A stretch of DNA of 64,000 nt from Bacteroidota bacterium (GTDB lineage Bacteria > Bacteroidota > Bacteroidia > Chitinophagales > Chitinophagaceae). Within the stretch, counting starts at the first letter, position 1, and every line of letters starts with the position of its first letter. Location: positions 273,545 to 337,544 of the forward strand of contig JAEWJK010000001.1 of assembly GCA_023386555.1 (NCBI GenBank), written 5' to 3'. Positions 17,644-25,233 of this stretch are shown here, in pieces. A program made the position numbers and the translations under genes. The notes under the pieces were generated by a model that was given only the letters and a program-made list of their open reading frames with translations, was not told where the DNA came from and ran no database searches.

Positions 17644-18456
17644 ATGAAGCTACATCAGTTGATATTTACCATTATTCTTTCACTGTCTGCAACATTTGTT
17701 ACAGCACAGCAGGATAGTGTACGTACTGTTCCATCAGCCAAAAATGGATTTGCTTCTTTTTTTCCAAAACCCATCAGCGAATCATCCCCGGAATTCAAAG
17801 CAGCAGATTCAGTGTTTCGTAAAGCTGCTTTATACACTTACGGTTTAAACAGGTCCGTTTTCTTTGATGCATATAAAGGGTATCAGTATCTTTTATCGCA
17901 GGGTAAACTTTCAAATCCTGGTTTGCTTACGATTGCCGATTATAGTCAGAGTGCAAAAAAGAAAAGACTATATGTGATCGATATGAATGAAGGCAAAGTG
18001 CTCTTCAACACTTTTGTTTCTCATGGAAAAAATTCCGGCAAAGGTGAATATGCATCCGATTTTTCTAATAGCCAGCATTCTAACAAAAGTAGCGTTGGTT
18101 TTATGATCACTGCCGAAACATATACTGGTATTGCAGGCTACAGTTTGAGATTAGATGGCGTAGAAGATAAGATAAATGACCAGGTAAGAATACGTAATAT
18201 CGTTATGCATGGATCACAATTTGTGAATTACGAACGTATCTATGAAAAAGGAACGATAGGCAATAGCCTTGGTTGTCCTGCCATTCCAATGTCTGATCAC
18301 AAGCAGGTGATCGACAGAATAAAAAGTGGTAGCTGTTTATTTATTTACAGCGATGAACCACATTACAAAAGAAGTTCAGCTATCCTCAACTCTACATTCG
18401 AATGGCCTGTTTTGAAAAAAGTTGCAGGTTCAGTGGCTGTTCAATCAGCCCAGTAA
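17644..18456 (+). CDS. exported murein L,D-transpeptidase catalytic domain protein
   Basis: Signal peptide MKLHQLIFTIILSLSATFVTA|Q, then a YkuD_2-type transpeptidase domain. Active-site region: conserved SHGKNSGKGEY, MHGSQFVNYE and the catalytic Cys in NSLGCPAIPMSD. Predicted to cross-link or modify peptidoglycan through L,D-bonds in the periplasm. 270 aa, a normal size. It stands alone on the plus strand and converges with the PAP2-like gene with a 1-bp gap. Confidence 0.88.
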   Translation: MKLHQLIFTIILSLSATFVTAQQDSVRTVPSAKNGFASFFPKPISESSPEFKAADSVFRKAALYTYGLNRSVFFDAYKGYQYLLSQGKLSNPGLLTIADYSQSAKKKRLYVIDMNEGKVLFNTFVSHGKNSGKGEYASDFSNSQHSNKSSVGFMITAETYTGIAGYSLRLDGVEDKINDQVRIRNIVMHGSQFVNYERIYEKGTIGNSLGCPAIPMSDHKQVIDRIKSGSCLFIYSDEPHYKRSSAILNSTFEWPVLKKVAGSVAVQSAQ

Positions 18457-18457
18457 A

Positions 18458-19114
18458 TCAGAAAGTAAAATAGTAAGCGATCAGTTGACAGGCTATTCCT
18501 AAGATCAATCCTGTGTAAATCTCTTTGTTGGTATGATCAGACACAATGAATCGTGATGTGCAAACAATTCCTGCTAACAGCCATGCAATACTGATCGGAA
18601 CACCAATGTGCAGTGAGCTGGTAAATCCAAGTATGGTAATAAAAGCTGCACCGCTTCCTACACCAATAGCATGCATACTGATCTTAAAAAAATTATTGAT
18701 CACCAAAGCAACAGGTGTAGTAAGAAAAATTCCAAGAAATAAAACCCGTAAAGAATAAGGCTGATCTGTAAAATTTTTACTCAGGTACCAAAGCCACCAG
18801 TAAAACACCATTACGATCATGTAAGGGGCAATTCTTTCTTTTGCCGTTTTCAGGAAAATGCTGTCGATGAATTTCAATCGCCATAACAAAAACACTGCAA
18901 CAGCCGGAAAAAATGCTGTGTTGATGAACACAACTACAGTTCTGAACAAAGATTGTGTACCCATCATTCCCGAAAATTCGTAAGGGAACATCTGGGTGAC
19001 AAAATAATAAACATAAGTAGGGATGAATAAAGGATGAAACACATATGAGATCACCTTTGCAAAAATCCTCAATGCTGCAGGAGCATTGTACGTTTGTACT
19101 ACTTGTTCGTTCAT
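18458..19114 (-). CDS. PAP2-like membrane phosphatase family protein
   Basis: Six or so hydrophobic helices in 218 aa. Degenerate PAP2 motifs can be traced: KTAKERIAP (motif 1, K...R..P), ISMHAIGVG (motif 2, normally PSGH) and SRFIVSDHTNKEIYTG (motif 3, SR....H). This suggests a lipid phosphate phosphatase of the undecaprenyl- or phosphatidyl-phosphate type, although motif 2 lacks the Pro-Ser-Gly. It begins 5 bp after rpoN on the same strand, so it is co-transcribed. Confidence 0.65.
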   Translation of the reverse strand: MNEQVVQTYNAPAALRIFAKVISYVFHPLFIPTYVYYFVTQMFPYEFSGMMGTQSLFRTVVVFINTAFFPAVAVFLLWRLKFIDSIFLKTAKERIAPYMIVMVFYWWLWYLSKNFTDQPYSLRVLFLGIFLTTPVALVINNFFKISMHAIGVGSGAAFITILGFTSSLHIGVPISIAWLLAGIVCTSRFIVSDHTNKEIYTGLILGIACQLIAYYFTF

Positions 19115-19119
19115 GGAGG

Positions 19120-20607
19120 TTATAATTCCTTTCGCAGCCTGGCAACAGGTATATTCAATTGCTCCCTGTATTTTGCCACTGTTCTGCGTGCAATGTTATA
19201 ACCTTTTTCCTGTAAAAGTTCAGTGAGACGTTCGTCGCTCAGTGGTTTGTGTTTATCCTCGGCTTCAATCAGATCACTCAAAATCTTCTTCACCTCTCTT
19301 GTGCTCACCTCTTCTCCGGTATCTGTACTTAACGATTCACTAAAGAAGAATTTAAGACGATATGTCCCAAACTCAGTCTGAACAAATTTGCTGTTTGCCA
19401 CACGGCTTACGGTAGAAATATCAAGACCTGTTATTTCAGCAATATCTTTCAAGATCATAGGACGAAGCATTGTTTCATCGCCTGTTAAAAAGAAATCATG
19501 CTGGTAGTTCATGATAGCTCCCATAGTGCTCAGCAAAGTATGCTGACGCTGTTTGATCATGTCTATGAACCACTTGGCAGAATCTATTTTTTGCTTAATG
19601 AAAAGAACTGCTTCTTTTTGTCGCTTATCTTTCTTTTGTCCTTTATCATAATCCTTCAGCATGTCACGGTAACCTTCACTGATCCTGAGGTCAGGTGCAT
19701 TCCTGGCATTCAGTGTTAATTCCAGTTTGCCGTTATTGTTGATGATAAAGAAGTCAGGAACAATATAACTTTCAGCTTTATTAATTTCACCAACATTACC
19801 ACCCGGTTTCGGATTCAGTTTGATGATCTGATTAATCACATCTTTCAACTGTTCATCACTCAGATTCAATCCACGCTGAATTTTCTCGTAATGTTTCTTT
19901 GTAAACTCGTCGAAGTATTTATCCAATACAGCAATGGCTATTTCTACCCCTTTACCATCTTTCAGTTTTCTTCTTAATTGAATTAATAAACATTCTCTCA
20001 GGTCTCTTGCACAAATTCCAGGAGGATCAAATTGCTGAATTTGTTTAATGATCTCTTCAATCTCTGCTTCAGTAGCATCTACGTTTTGCCGGAAAGCAAG
20101 ATCATCGCAAATAGAAGATAATTCTCTCCTGATATATCCATCATCATCAATACTTCCTACAACCTGCTCAGCAATCTTGAATGTTCTTTCATCAAGATTC
20201 AACATTCCCAGCTGGTCCATCAACAGATCATGAAAACTACCTTCAATCTTAAAAGGCATCGTTTTTTTATCGTCAGCCTCAGGATAGTTATCATCTTTTA
20301 ATTTATAATCACCTACATCATCATCTCCTTCACTCACATAATCACTTATGTCTATGTTATCATAATCATCCTCACTGCCATCCATTTCATATTCTTCCTC
20401 CGCTTCGGTTGACTGAAATTCATCTTTCATTTCGTCTGAAGCATCTGTTCCTTCTTCGGCTACTTCCAATGCAGGATTTTCTTCCAACTCTTCTTTAATA
20501 CGCTCTTCCAGGTTGGCAGTAGGTATCTGCAGCAATTTCATTAATTGAATTTGCTGCGGCGAAAGCTTTTGTAATAATTTCTGTTGTAAGGTTTGACTTA
20601 ATGCCAT
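19120..20607 (-). CDS. rpoN: RNA polymerase sigma-54 factor
   Basis: N-terminal activator-interacting region rich in Leu and Gln (LQQKLLQKLSPQQIQLMKLLQI), a very acidic linker (about 55-115), a core-binding domain, the HTH (ILKDIAEITGLDISTVSRV), and the RpoN box ARRTVAKYRE near residue 475. 495 aa, full length. It recognises -24/-12 promoters and needs an AAA+ activator; none is encoded in this window. A TAnnTTTG element and a palindrome lie upstream. Confidence 0.95.
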   Translation of the reverse strand: MALSQTLQQKLLQKLSPQQIQLMKLLQIPTANLEERIKEELEENPALEVAEEGTDASDEMKDEFQSTEAEEEYEMDGSEDDYDNIDISDYVSEGDDDVGDYKLKDDNYPEADDKKTMPFKIEGSFHDLLMDQLGMLNLDERTFKIAEQVVGSIDDDGYIRRELSSICDDLAFRQNVDATEAEIEEIIKQIQQFDPPGICARDLRECLLIQLRRKLKDGKGVEIAIAVLDKYFDEFTKKHYEKIQRGLNLSDEQLKDVINQIIKLNPKPGGNVGEINKAESYIVPDFFIINNNGKLELTLNARNAPDLRISEGYRDMLKDYDKGQKKDKRQKEAVLFIKQKIDSAKWFIDMIKQRQHTLLSTMGAIMNYQHDFFLTGDETMLRPMILKDIAEITGLDISTVSRVANSKFVQTEFGTYRLKFFFSESLSTDTGEEVSTREVKKILSDLIEAEDKHKPLSDERLTELLQEKGYNIARRTVAKYREQLNIPVARLRKEL

Positions 20608-20663
20608 TTCGTAGATCCTCTTAATTCGGTTACAAAATCAATCTTTTTTACTAGCGATACAGG

Positions 20664-20686
20664 CTGTAAATTTACAGACAAAGCTA
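20664..20686 (-). promoter_or_regulatory. rpoN promoter element with overlapping palindrome
   Basis: On the minus strand TAGCTTTG (20686-20679) matches the -7 consensus. A perfect 14-bp palindrome CTGTAAATTTACAG (20664-20677) covers the predicted transcription start and lies 16 bp before the divergent gene at 20693. No clear -33 TTG at standard spacing. Confidence 0.4.
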
Positions 20687-20692
20687 CCTTTT

Positions 20693-20995
20693 ATGCAATG
20701 CATAAAGATTTGTTTTTCTGTTATTTTCTTGCTATTTGCAGCTGAATGCATAGGGCAATCCGGTGCTGATTCTGTGATGAGTAAGCCATTGCTAATAATT
20801 AAACCCGATTCTTTCTCACAGCCAGTTAAAACTGCCGCTTTCTTTCCTGCCAATTTCTATGCCTCGAATCTTGGATTCTTTTGCAAAAAAGAAATTCAGT
20901 TTGAAAAGAAGACAAAAATCCCTTTGAAAATACGTTTGGGAAATTTTGAATATTGTAATTACCTGGAAGGAAAATCGTATAAATCATTTAGATGA
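20693..20995 (+). CDS. small exported protein of unknown function
   Basis: 100 aa with a signal peptide (MQCIKICFSVIFLLFAAECIG|Q) and a mature part containing PANFYASNLGFFCKKEIQFEK and LRLGNFEYCNYLEGK-like segments. Three cysteines in the mature part. The pattern resembles a small conserved exported family I recall from Chitinophagaceae, but I cannot name a domain. The stop overlaps the next ATG (ATGA), so it is co-translated with the SixA-type phosphatase. Confidence 0.7.
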   Translation: MQCIKICFSVIFLLFAAECIGQSGADSVMSKPLLIIKPDSFSQPVKTAAFFPANFYASNLGFFCKKEIQFEKKTKIPLKIRLGNFEYCNYLEGKSYKSFR

Positions 20996-21486
20996 AAAAG
21001 CTTCTATTGATACGTCATGCAAAGAGTAGTTGGAATGATATCAGTCAACCGGATTTTGACAGGCCATTGAACGACAGAGGCAATAAGGATGCACCTAAAA
21101 TGGCGAAACGATTACTGAAAGATGAAATAGAAATCGATGCTTTTGTTTCAAGTCCTGCAGTTCGTGCATTAACCACAGCTGAGTATTTTGCTGAAGCATA
21201 CGACGTGAAGAAAAAAAATGTGATCACGGATCAGATATTATATCATCCTGCACCTGAAATTTTTTTTGAAATAATTTCTACGTTGGATGATGACCACAAA
21301 ACTGTGGCGATTTTTTCCCACAACCCTGGCATTACCGAATTTGTAAATCGACTCACCAATGTTCGTATAGATGATATGCCTACCTGTGCAATTTTTGGGG
21401 TGAAGGCCGATATAAAAAGCTGGAAATCTTTCCAGGAAGCAGAAAAGAAATTCTGGTTCTTCGATTACCCGAAGAATGATGATTGA
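20992..21486 (+). CDS. sixA: SixA-type histidine phosphatase
   Basis: Histidine-phosphatase (phosphoglycerate-mutase-like) domain. Catalytic RHAKSSW at residues 8-14, conserved PLNDRGNKDAPKMA, the Ser-Pro-Ala-Arg region SSPAVRALTTAE, and the second His in FSHNPGITEF. 164 aa matches SixA, which dephosphorylates phosphohistidine in phosphorelays or PTS proteins. Substrate is inferred only. Overlaps the preceding small exported gene by 4 bp. Confidence 0.85.
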   Translation: MKKLLLIRHAKSSWNDISQPDFDRPLNDRGNKDAPKMAKRLLKDEIEIDAFVSSPAVRALTTAEYFAEAYDVKKKNVITDQILYHPAPEIFFEIISTLDDDHKTVAIFSHNPGITEFVNRLTNVRIDDMPTCAIFGVKADIKSWKSFQEAEKKFWFFDYPKNDD

Positions 21487-21512
21487 GGCTGACTGTTGAA
21501 TAAAGATAAAAA

Positions 21513-21541
21513 CGATGAAGTGATTGCGACGCAACGAAGAT
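21513..21541 (+). repeat. dispersed intergenic repeat, copy D (internally shortened)
   Basis: Reads GATGAAGTGATT then GCGACGCAACGAAGATG. It shares GAAGTGATTG with the flank of copy B and CGACGCAAC with its core but lacks the GTACAAG section. Lies between sixA and the convergent permease gene. Confidence 0.5.
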
Positions 21542-21566
21542 GCTATGAAAATATGCTGCTGGTATT

Positions 21567-22472
21567 TTATTCTTCGATTGCTGAAACTTTGTTCGATTTA
21601 AAATTAGCCAGGTACACTCCTGCAAAAATCAGTATTGCTGAAAGGGCTTTTGACAAGGTGAACTCTTCACCGATAAATATCATTGCTATGATGGCAGCAA
21701 ATACTGGCTGCGTATATATATAAGCTCCTGTAGCAGTAGCGCCCAACACAGAAACACCGTAGATATTAAACAGGTAAGAGAAAAAAGTTGCGGCAAAAAC
21801 AACAAATGAGATGGCAGCCCAATGGCCAGGTTCAATGGCTTGCCAGTCTGTTGCAGTGAACTCATTCCAGCCTATTGGCAGAATAATGAAAAGCCCGATG
21901 GTAAATATCCAGCGAATCACTTGTAAAGCCGTATATTTTTCCATTAACGGACGAACCATTACAAGATAAAAACCATACAGAATTGCATTCAGCAAAACAT
22001 ACATATCGCCACGAATAATATCAGAGGCCGATTGCAAAGAATCTTTTTGTATGATAAGATTTACTGCACCGCCAATACCCAAAGCAAGCCCAAGAAACTT
22101 TACAAGGTTTAGTTTTTCCTTCAGTATCCATGCTGCGATAAAAGTGATGAATATCGGCGTAGCCAACATTAGCAATGCAGCATGAATAGAAGTGGTGAGT
22201 GCAAGTCCTTTGATAAAGAAAAGCTGATTTAATGCAACTCCGGCAGCACCACAAATGATGAATCGGATTACATCTTTCCTTGTTACTTGAAATCTGCCGG
22301 GCTTGAAAGCAAAAAATATCCAGAAGAGAATTGTGGTAACAAGAATACGCACAACATTCAATGCCAATGGTTGAATAGCTGAAGGTGTTACATACTTAAC
22401 CACACTGAAGTTAGCTCCGAAAATAAAATTTGCGCCGAGTACTGCTAAGTGTGCTTTTGTCCTTTTGTTCAT
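21567..22472 (-). CDS. DMT-superfamily permease (EamA domains)
   Basis: About ten hydrophobic helices in 301 aa in two EamA repeats (LGANFIFGANFSVVKYVTP at the start, and a second repeat from about residue 155). Inner-membrane metabolite exporter or importer; substrate unknown. The ATG overlaps the stop of the upstream glycosyltransferase by 4 bp, implying coupled translation. A lipid-sugar or precursor transport link to the glycosyltransferase is possible but only contextual. Confidence 0.85.
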   Translation of the reverse strand: MNKRTKAHLAVLGANFIFGANFSVVKYVTPSAIQPLALNVVRILVTTILFWIFFAFKPGRFQVTRKDVIRFIICGAAGVALNQLFFIKGLALTTSIHAALLMLATPIFITFIAAWILKEKLNLVKFLGLALGIGGAVNLIIQKDSLQSASDIIRGDMYVLLNAILYGFYLVMVRPLMEKYTALQVIRWIFTIGLFIILPIGWNEFTATDWQAIEPGHWAAISFVVFAATFFSYLFNIYGVSVLGATATGAYIYTQPVFAAIIAMIFIGEEFTLSKALSAILIFAGVYLANFKSNKVSAIEE

Positions 22473-23581
22473 GAAGCTGCAAAGCTACTCTGAGTTTCTG
22501 TTCTAAAATATTGAGATAAGAAATCATTTATAATAGCATCAAGCATATTTGGTGTTACAGCAAATGGTTTGAACTGGAATGATGCAGCTTCCTGCAATGT
22601 CTTTACTATGTTAAAATTGGACTGTGCTGTTGAATAGGCCAGTCCTTGCTTCATCAGGTAAGCAGCAAGATATTCCTGTTCTGTTTGTCCTGGTGTTGGA
22701 ATGAATACTGCCTGCTTTTGCAATGCAGCAATTTCCATTACAGTCGTATAGCCAGATCTGCTGATAATGTATTCTGCACCGTTCAATGCTTTTTCAAGAT
22801 CAGCTCCGTTTAAATGATTTACAACTGTAACATTTGCAGGAACTGAAAGTGTTTCATTATCTCCCGGTTTTCCTCTTACTATCAACACATCATCTTTCAA
22901 TTGGTTGATGTCCTTCAATATCAATTTTTCTAATAATGTTCTTTGTGGCTCCGGGCCTGAAATAACAAAAGCATATTTGTATCTCAATGCTGCCATTTGT
23001 TTTTTGAACCTGGAAAGTGGGCCAATATATTTTATAGGAAATGGATGCAATTCATCAAAATGAGATAATGCTCCGGCCAGTGAATTTTCTTCAGCATCAG
23101 GAACCCAACATTCTGTAAAACGACTGATGTATTTAAAATTCAGCTGCCTGACCTTTCTCTCCATCCACTTATATGGAACCTGAATCTGTAATTGGTGGGT
23201 GAGGAAAATGCAGGGCACTTTTTCAGTATATAATCCATACCGATTATCTGATATTACAAGGTTGATATTATATTGATCAATGATCTTCTGCAGCCATTTT
23301 TGCTCATACTTTATTGCCGACAATATTTTAGGAACCTGTACGGCAATTTTCAATGGTAAGGTCAATTTATTTGCACTATACTCAACATTATATCCTTTCA
23401 GCTTCAAAAAATGTAGTTGAGGAAATTCCTGCTTCAGCAAATGTTCACCTGCACCATCAGTAGCAATGATCGCTTCCCAACCGAGTTTGAGAAAAGCTTT
23501 CACCATAGGAATGCATCGTGTAGCATGACCTAAACCCCAATCTAACGGAGCAATCAGAACCTTTTTGTTGTTAAAATTCAT
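22469..23581 (-). CDS. glycosyltransferase, MurG/GT28-like
   Basis: GT-B fold protein of 370 aa. N-terminal VLIAPLDWGLGHATRCIPMVKAF carries the family's GxGHxxR-type loop. The C-terminal nucleotide-sugar binding region is ISRSGYTTVMEIAALQKQAVFIPTPGQTEQ. Related to MurG-type UDP-sugar transferases and many Bacteroidota family-28 proteins. Acceptor unknown. Translationally coupled to the DMT permease. Confidence 0.8.
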   Translation of the reverse strand: MNFNNKKVLIAPLDWGLGHATRCIPMVKAFLKLGWEAIIATDGAGEHLLKQEFPQLHFLKLKGYNVEYSANKLTLPLKIAVQVPKILSAIKYEQKWLQKIIDQYNINLVISDNRYGLYTEKVPCIFLTHQLQIQVPYKWMERKVRQLNFKYISRFTECWVPDAEENSLAGALSHFDELHPFPIKYIGPLSRFKKQMAALRYKYAFVISGPEPQRTLLEKLILKDINQLKDDVLIVRGKPGDNETLSVPANVTVVNHLNGADLEKALNGAEYIISRSGYTTVMEIAALQKQAVFIPTPGQTEQEYLAAYLMKQGLAYSTAQSNFNIVKTLQEAASFQFKPFAVTPNMLDAIINDFLSQYFRTETQSSFAAS

Positions 23582-23647
23582 ATTTGAAAAGGCAACCTTG
23601 CAATATTAGGCAGGAAATTCAGTTATTTTACATCACAGTACAATTAT

Positions 23648-23776
23648 ATGAAAATACGCTTCACTCAATTGGCATTGGCCTTGCTTATAGTAAGTATGTT
23701 AGGCGTAACATCCTGCTCAAAGTCTCTCTTCAAAAAGAGCAACACAAAGTACTGTGGGTGTCCGTCTAGCAGATAA
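23648..23776 (+). CDS. 42-residue putative lipoprotein
   Basis: Short gene starting MKIRFTQLALALLIVSMLG and ending KYCGCPSSR. The hydrophobic segment is followed by a lipobox-like VTSC (Cys23) and then a basic stretch and a CxC pair. Its organisation is that of a small exported lipoprotein. Too short to assign a function; plausibility rests on the signal sequence, lipobox and a clean ATG start. Sits between a glycosyltransferase and an 82-codon gene. Confidence 0.6.
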   Translation: MKIRFTQLALALLIVSMLGVTSCSKSLFKKSNTKYCGCPSSR

Positions 23777-23803
23777 GTTCACAGTTTAAGTTGGGAGGGG
23801 AAC

Positions 23804-24052
23804 ATGCATTACGGAGGCCGTGATTTGTTAGTGCTGTCTAATAAGATCAGCTTAACGCCACAACAATTAGAAAAAGAGCTGCAATTGCTGCACGAACTAT
23901 TGTACAGCATTGAAACTGCTAATCACTTTTGTACCGCAAACGAAGTGATCAATTTGAATAATTACAAGATCATTTCAAAACCCCAGCACATCGAAAAAGC
24001 AGTTCGTGAAGCTGAGATGAGGCCTTTCATATTTATTTTTAATAAGAATTAG
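23804..24052 (+). CDS. small hypothetical protein (82 aa)
   Basis: ATG preceded 4 nt upstream by GGGAGGGG, a strong purine tract. Soluble, helical sequence (QQLEKELQLLHELLYSIETANHF) with no motif I recognise. It follows the 42-residue lipoprotein gene on the same strand with a 27-bp gap. Real expression is uncertain. Confidence 0.45.
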   Translation: MHYGGRDLLVLSNKISLTPQQLEKELQLLHELLYSIETANHFCTANEVINLNNYKIISKPQHIEKAVREAEMRPFIFIFNKN

Positions 24053-24086
24053 GTAGCCAGCGTTTGCAACTTCATTCATCTTTACT

Positions 24087-24104
24087 TGCGTCGCACTCTT
24101 GTAC
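24087..24104 (-). repeat. dispersed intergenic repeat, copy E
   Basis: Minus-strand GTACAAGAGTGCGACGCA followed by AGTAAAGATGAATG; same core as copy B at 3401. Confidence 0.55.
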
Positions 24105-24254
24105 AAATGTATCGTTGTGGATCTTTTAAGGTCAAACTGTGAAAAACAAAGGCTGTCAGGCTCAACTCTTAAACTCTGAAGCAAAATTCTAACTGGTTAT
24201 CAATGGTCCTGATAGTCTAAAACCTTAAATTCTGCCAATATTTAGATATTTGCC

Positions 24255-24285
24255 TTTGACTTTATCCTTCACAACCTTACCTTTG
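24255..24285 (+). promoter_or_regulatory. promoter of rpmH-rnpA-yidD
   Basis: TTTG (24255-24258), 19 bp, then TACCTTTG (24278-24285). Both elements and the spacing match the Bacteroidota housekeeping consensus (TTTG-N19-TAnnTTTG). The predicted start leaves a leader of about 75 nt. Confidence 0.75.
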
Positions 24286-24365
24286 CCGTCCTTTCACAAA
24301 ACGGTGGTATGGTGACCACGGTTGAAGTTGAAACAAAATTTTAAGGGTTAGCAAAACAAAACAAA

Positions 24366-24521
24366 ATGAAACGTACATTTCAACCACATAATCGCAGAAG
24401 AAAATCAGTACATGGTTTTCGTAAACGTATGGAAACTGCCAATGGCCGTAAAGTATTGGCCAGCAGAAGAGCGAAAGGCCGTAAGAAACTAACTGTTTCT
24501 GACGAGAGAAAATTAAAGTAA
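24366..24521 (+). CDS. rpmH: 50S ribosomal protein L34
   Basis: 51 residues, very basic: MKRTFQPHNRRRKSVHGF ... RKVLASRRAKGRKKLTVSDE. This is the standard L34 sequence pattern (MKRTFQP, HGFRxRM, GRxVLxxRRxKGRxxL). It lies in the usual rpmH-rnpA order. A strong consensus promoter precedes it and an intrinsic terminator follows. Confidence 0.97.
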   Translation: MKRTFQPHNRRRKSVHGFRKRMETANGRKVLASRRAKGRKKLTVSDERKLK

Positions 24522-24546
24522 TCAATAGGTTACAATAAAACTGAAA

Positions 24547-24571
24547 GCCTCATCTTTGATGGGGCTTTTTT
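24547..24571 (+). terminator. intrinsic terminator/attenuator between rpmH and rnpA
   Basis: 8-bp stem GCCTCATC (24547-24554) with GATGGGGC (24558-24565), one T-G pair, 3-nt loop, followed by six T. The T-run ends 3 nt before the rnpA ATG, and the 3' arm carries the only G-rich stretch ahead of rnpA. Confidence 0.75.
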
Positions 24572-24573
24572 AT

Positions 24574-24981
24574 ATGGCAAAAACTTTCAGTTATAATAAA
24601 CACGAAAAATTAAAAAGCCGAAAGCTTATTGAACAGCTTTTTGCGAAAGGTAAAGCCATCAATGCTCATCCCTTAAGGTTGATCTATTTCATTCCTGAAG
24701 AGAAAATGGATAATCAACTTAAAATTGGAGTTACTGTAAGTTCGAGGAACTTTAAGAAAGCTGTTCATCGAAATCGTATTAAACGATTGATGAGAGAAGC
24801 TTACCGGTTGAACAAGGCTGAGTTGGTAGATCACATTGAAGGTTCACAAAAACAAATCGCAGCTTTTATTATTTATACTGATAAGAGTTTACCGGAATTC
24901 GATCTTATCCAGCAAAAAATGAAAGTACTTTTGAATAAACTTATCAAAGCCACCAGTGAAGCTGCTGCAACAAATTCTTAG
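24574..24981 (+). CDS. rnpA: ribonuclease P protein component
   Basis: Protein subunit of RNase P, which trims the 5' leader of tRNA precursors. The RNR signature is visible (HRNRIKRLMREAYR), with the preceding FKKAV and the N-terminal KHEKLKSRKLIEQLF. About 135 aa from the ATG at 24574 (MAKTFSYNKHEK); an in-frame TTG/ATG upstream lies inside the terminator hairpin and is rejected. Overlaps yidD by 26 bp. Confidence 0.93.
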   Translation: MAKTFSYNKHEKLKSRKLIEQLFAKGKAINAHPLRLIYFIPEEKMDNQLKIGVTVSSRNFKKAVHRNRIKRLMREAYRLNKAELVDHIEGSQKQIAAFIIYTDKSLPEFDLIQQKMKVLLNKLIKATSEAAATNS

Positions 24982-25186
24982 TTTTCCCTTTCTGCTGATC
25001 ATAAAGATCTACCAGTTGATCATTTCACCGATCCTGGGACCTAAATGCAGGTTCACACCGACCTGTTCTCACTATGCAGCTGATGCTTTAAAAAAATACG
25101 GCTTGTTTAAAGGGGGATGGATGGCTGCCAAAAGAATTGCAAGATGCAGGCCTGGTGGTGGTAGTGGATTTGATCCTGTACCATAA
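24956..25186 (+). CDS. yidD: membrane protein insertion efficiency factor YidD
   Basis: 76 aa with the family signatures ISPILGPKCRFTPTCSHYAADAL and GGWMAAKRIARCRPGG. Helps YidC-dependent membrane insertion. No ATG is available; the GTG at 24956 gives the family's N-terminal amphipathic segment, so the start overlaps the end of rnpA by 26 bp. Confidence 0.92.
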   Translation: MKLLQQILSFPFLLIIKIYQLIISPILGPKCRFTPTCSHYAADALKKYGLFKGGWMAAKRIARCRPGGGSGFDPVP

Positions 25187-25190
25187 AAAA

Positions 25191-25210
25191 GCCACCTCAA
25201 AAGAGATGGC
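25191..25210. terminator. convergent terminator between yidD and surA
   Basis: Stem GCCA.CTC / GAG.TGGC with one mismatch and a 4-nt loop. Flanked by an A-run on the left (T-run for the minus strand) so it fits best as the surA terminator, and it can also end the rpmH transcript. Confidence 0.55.
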
Positions 25211-25233
25211 TTATAATATTTCTTAGACTGACG

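Larger units (their letters stand above)
24053..24365. other. 313-bp gap upstream of rpmH
   Basis: Holds a minus-strand copy of the dispersed repeat (24087-24104, GTACAAGAGTGCGACGCAAG on the minus strand) and the rpmH promoter at 24255-24285. Nothing else recognised. Confidence 0.7.
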
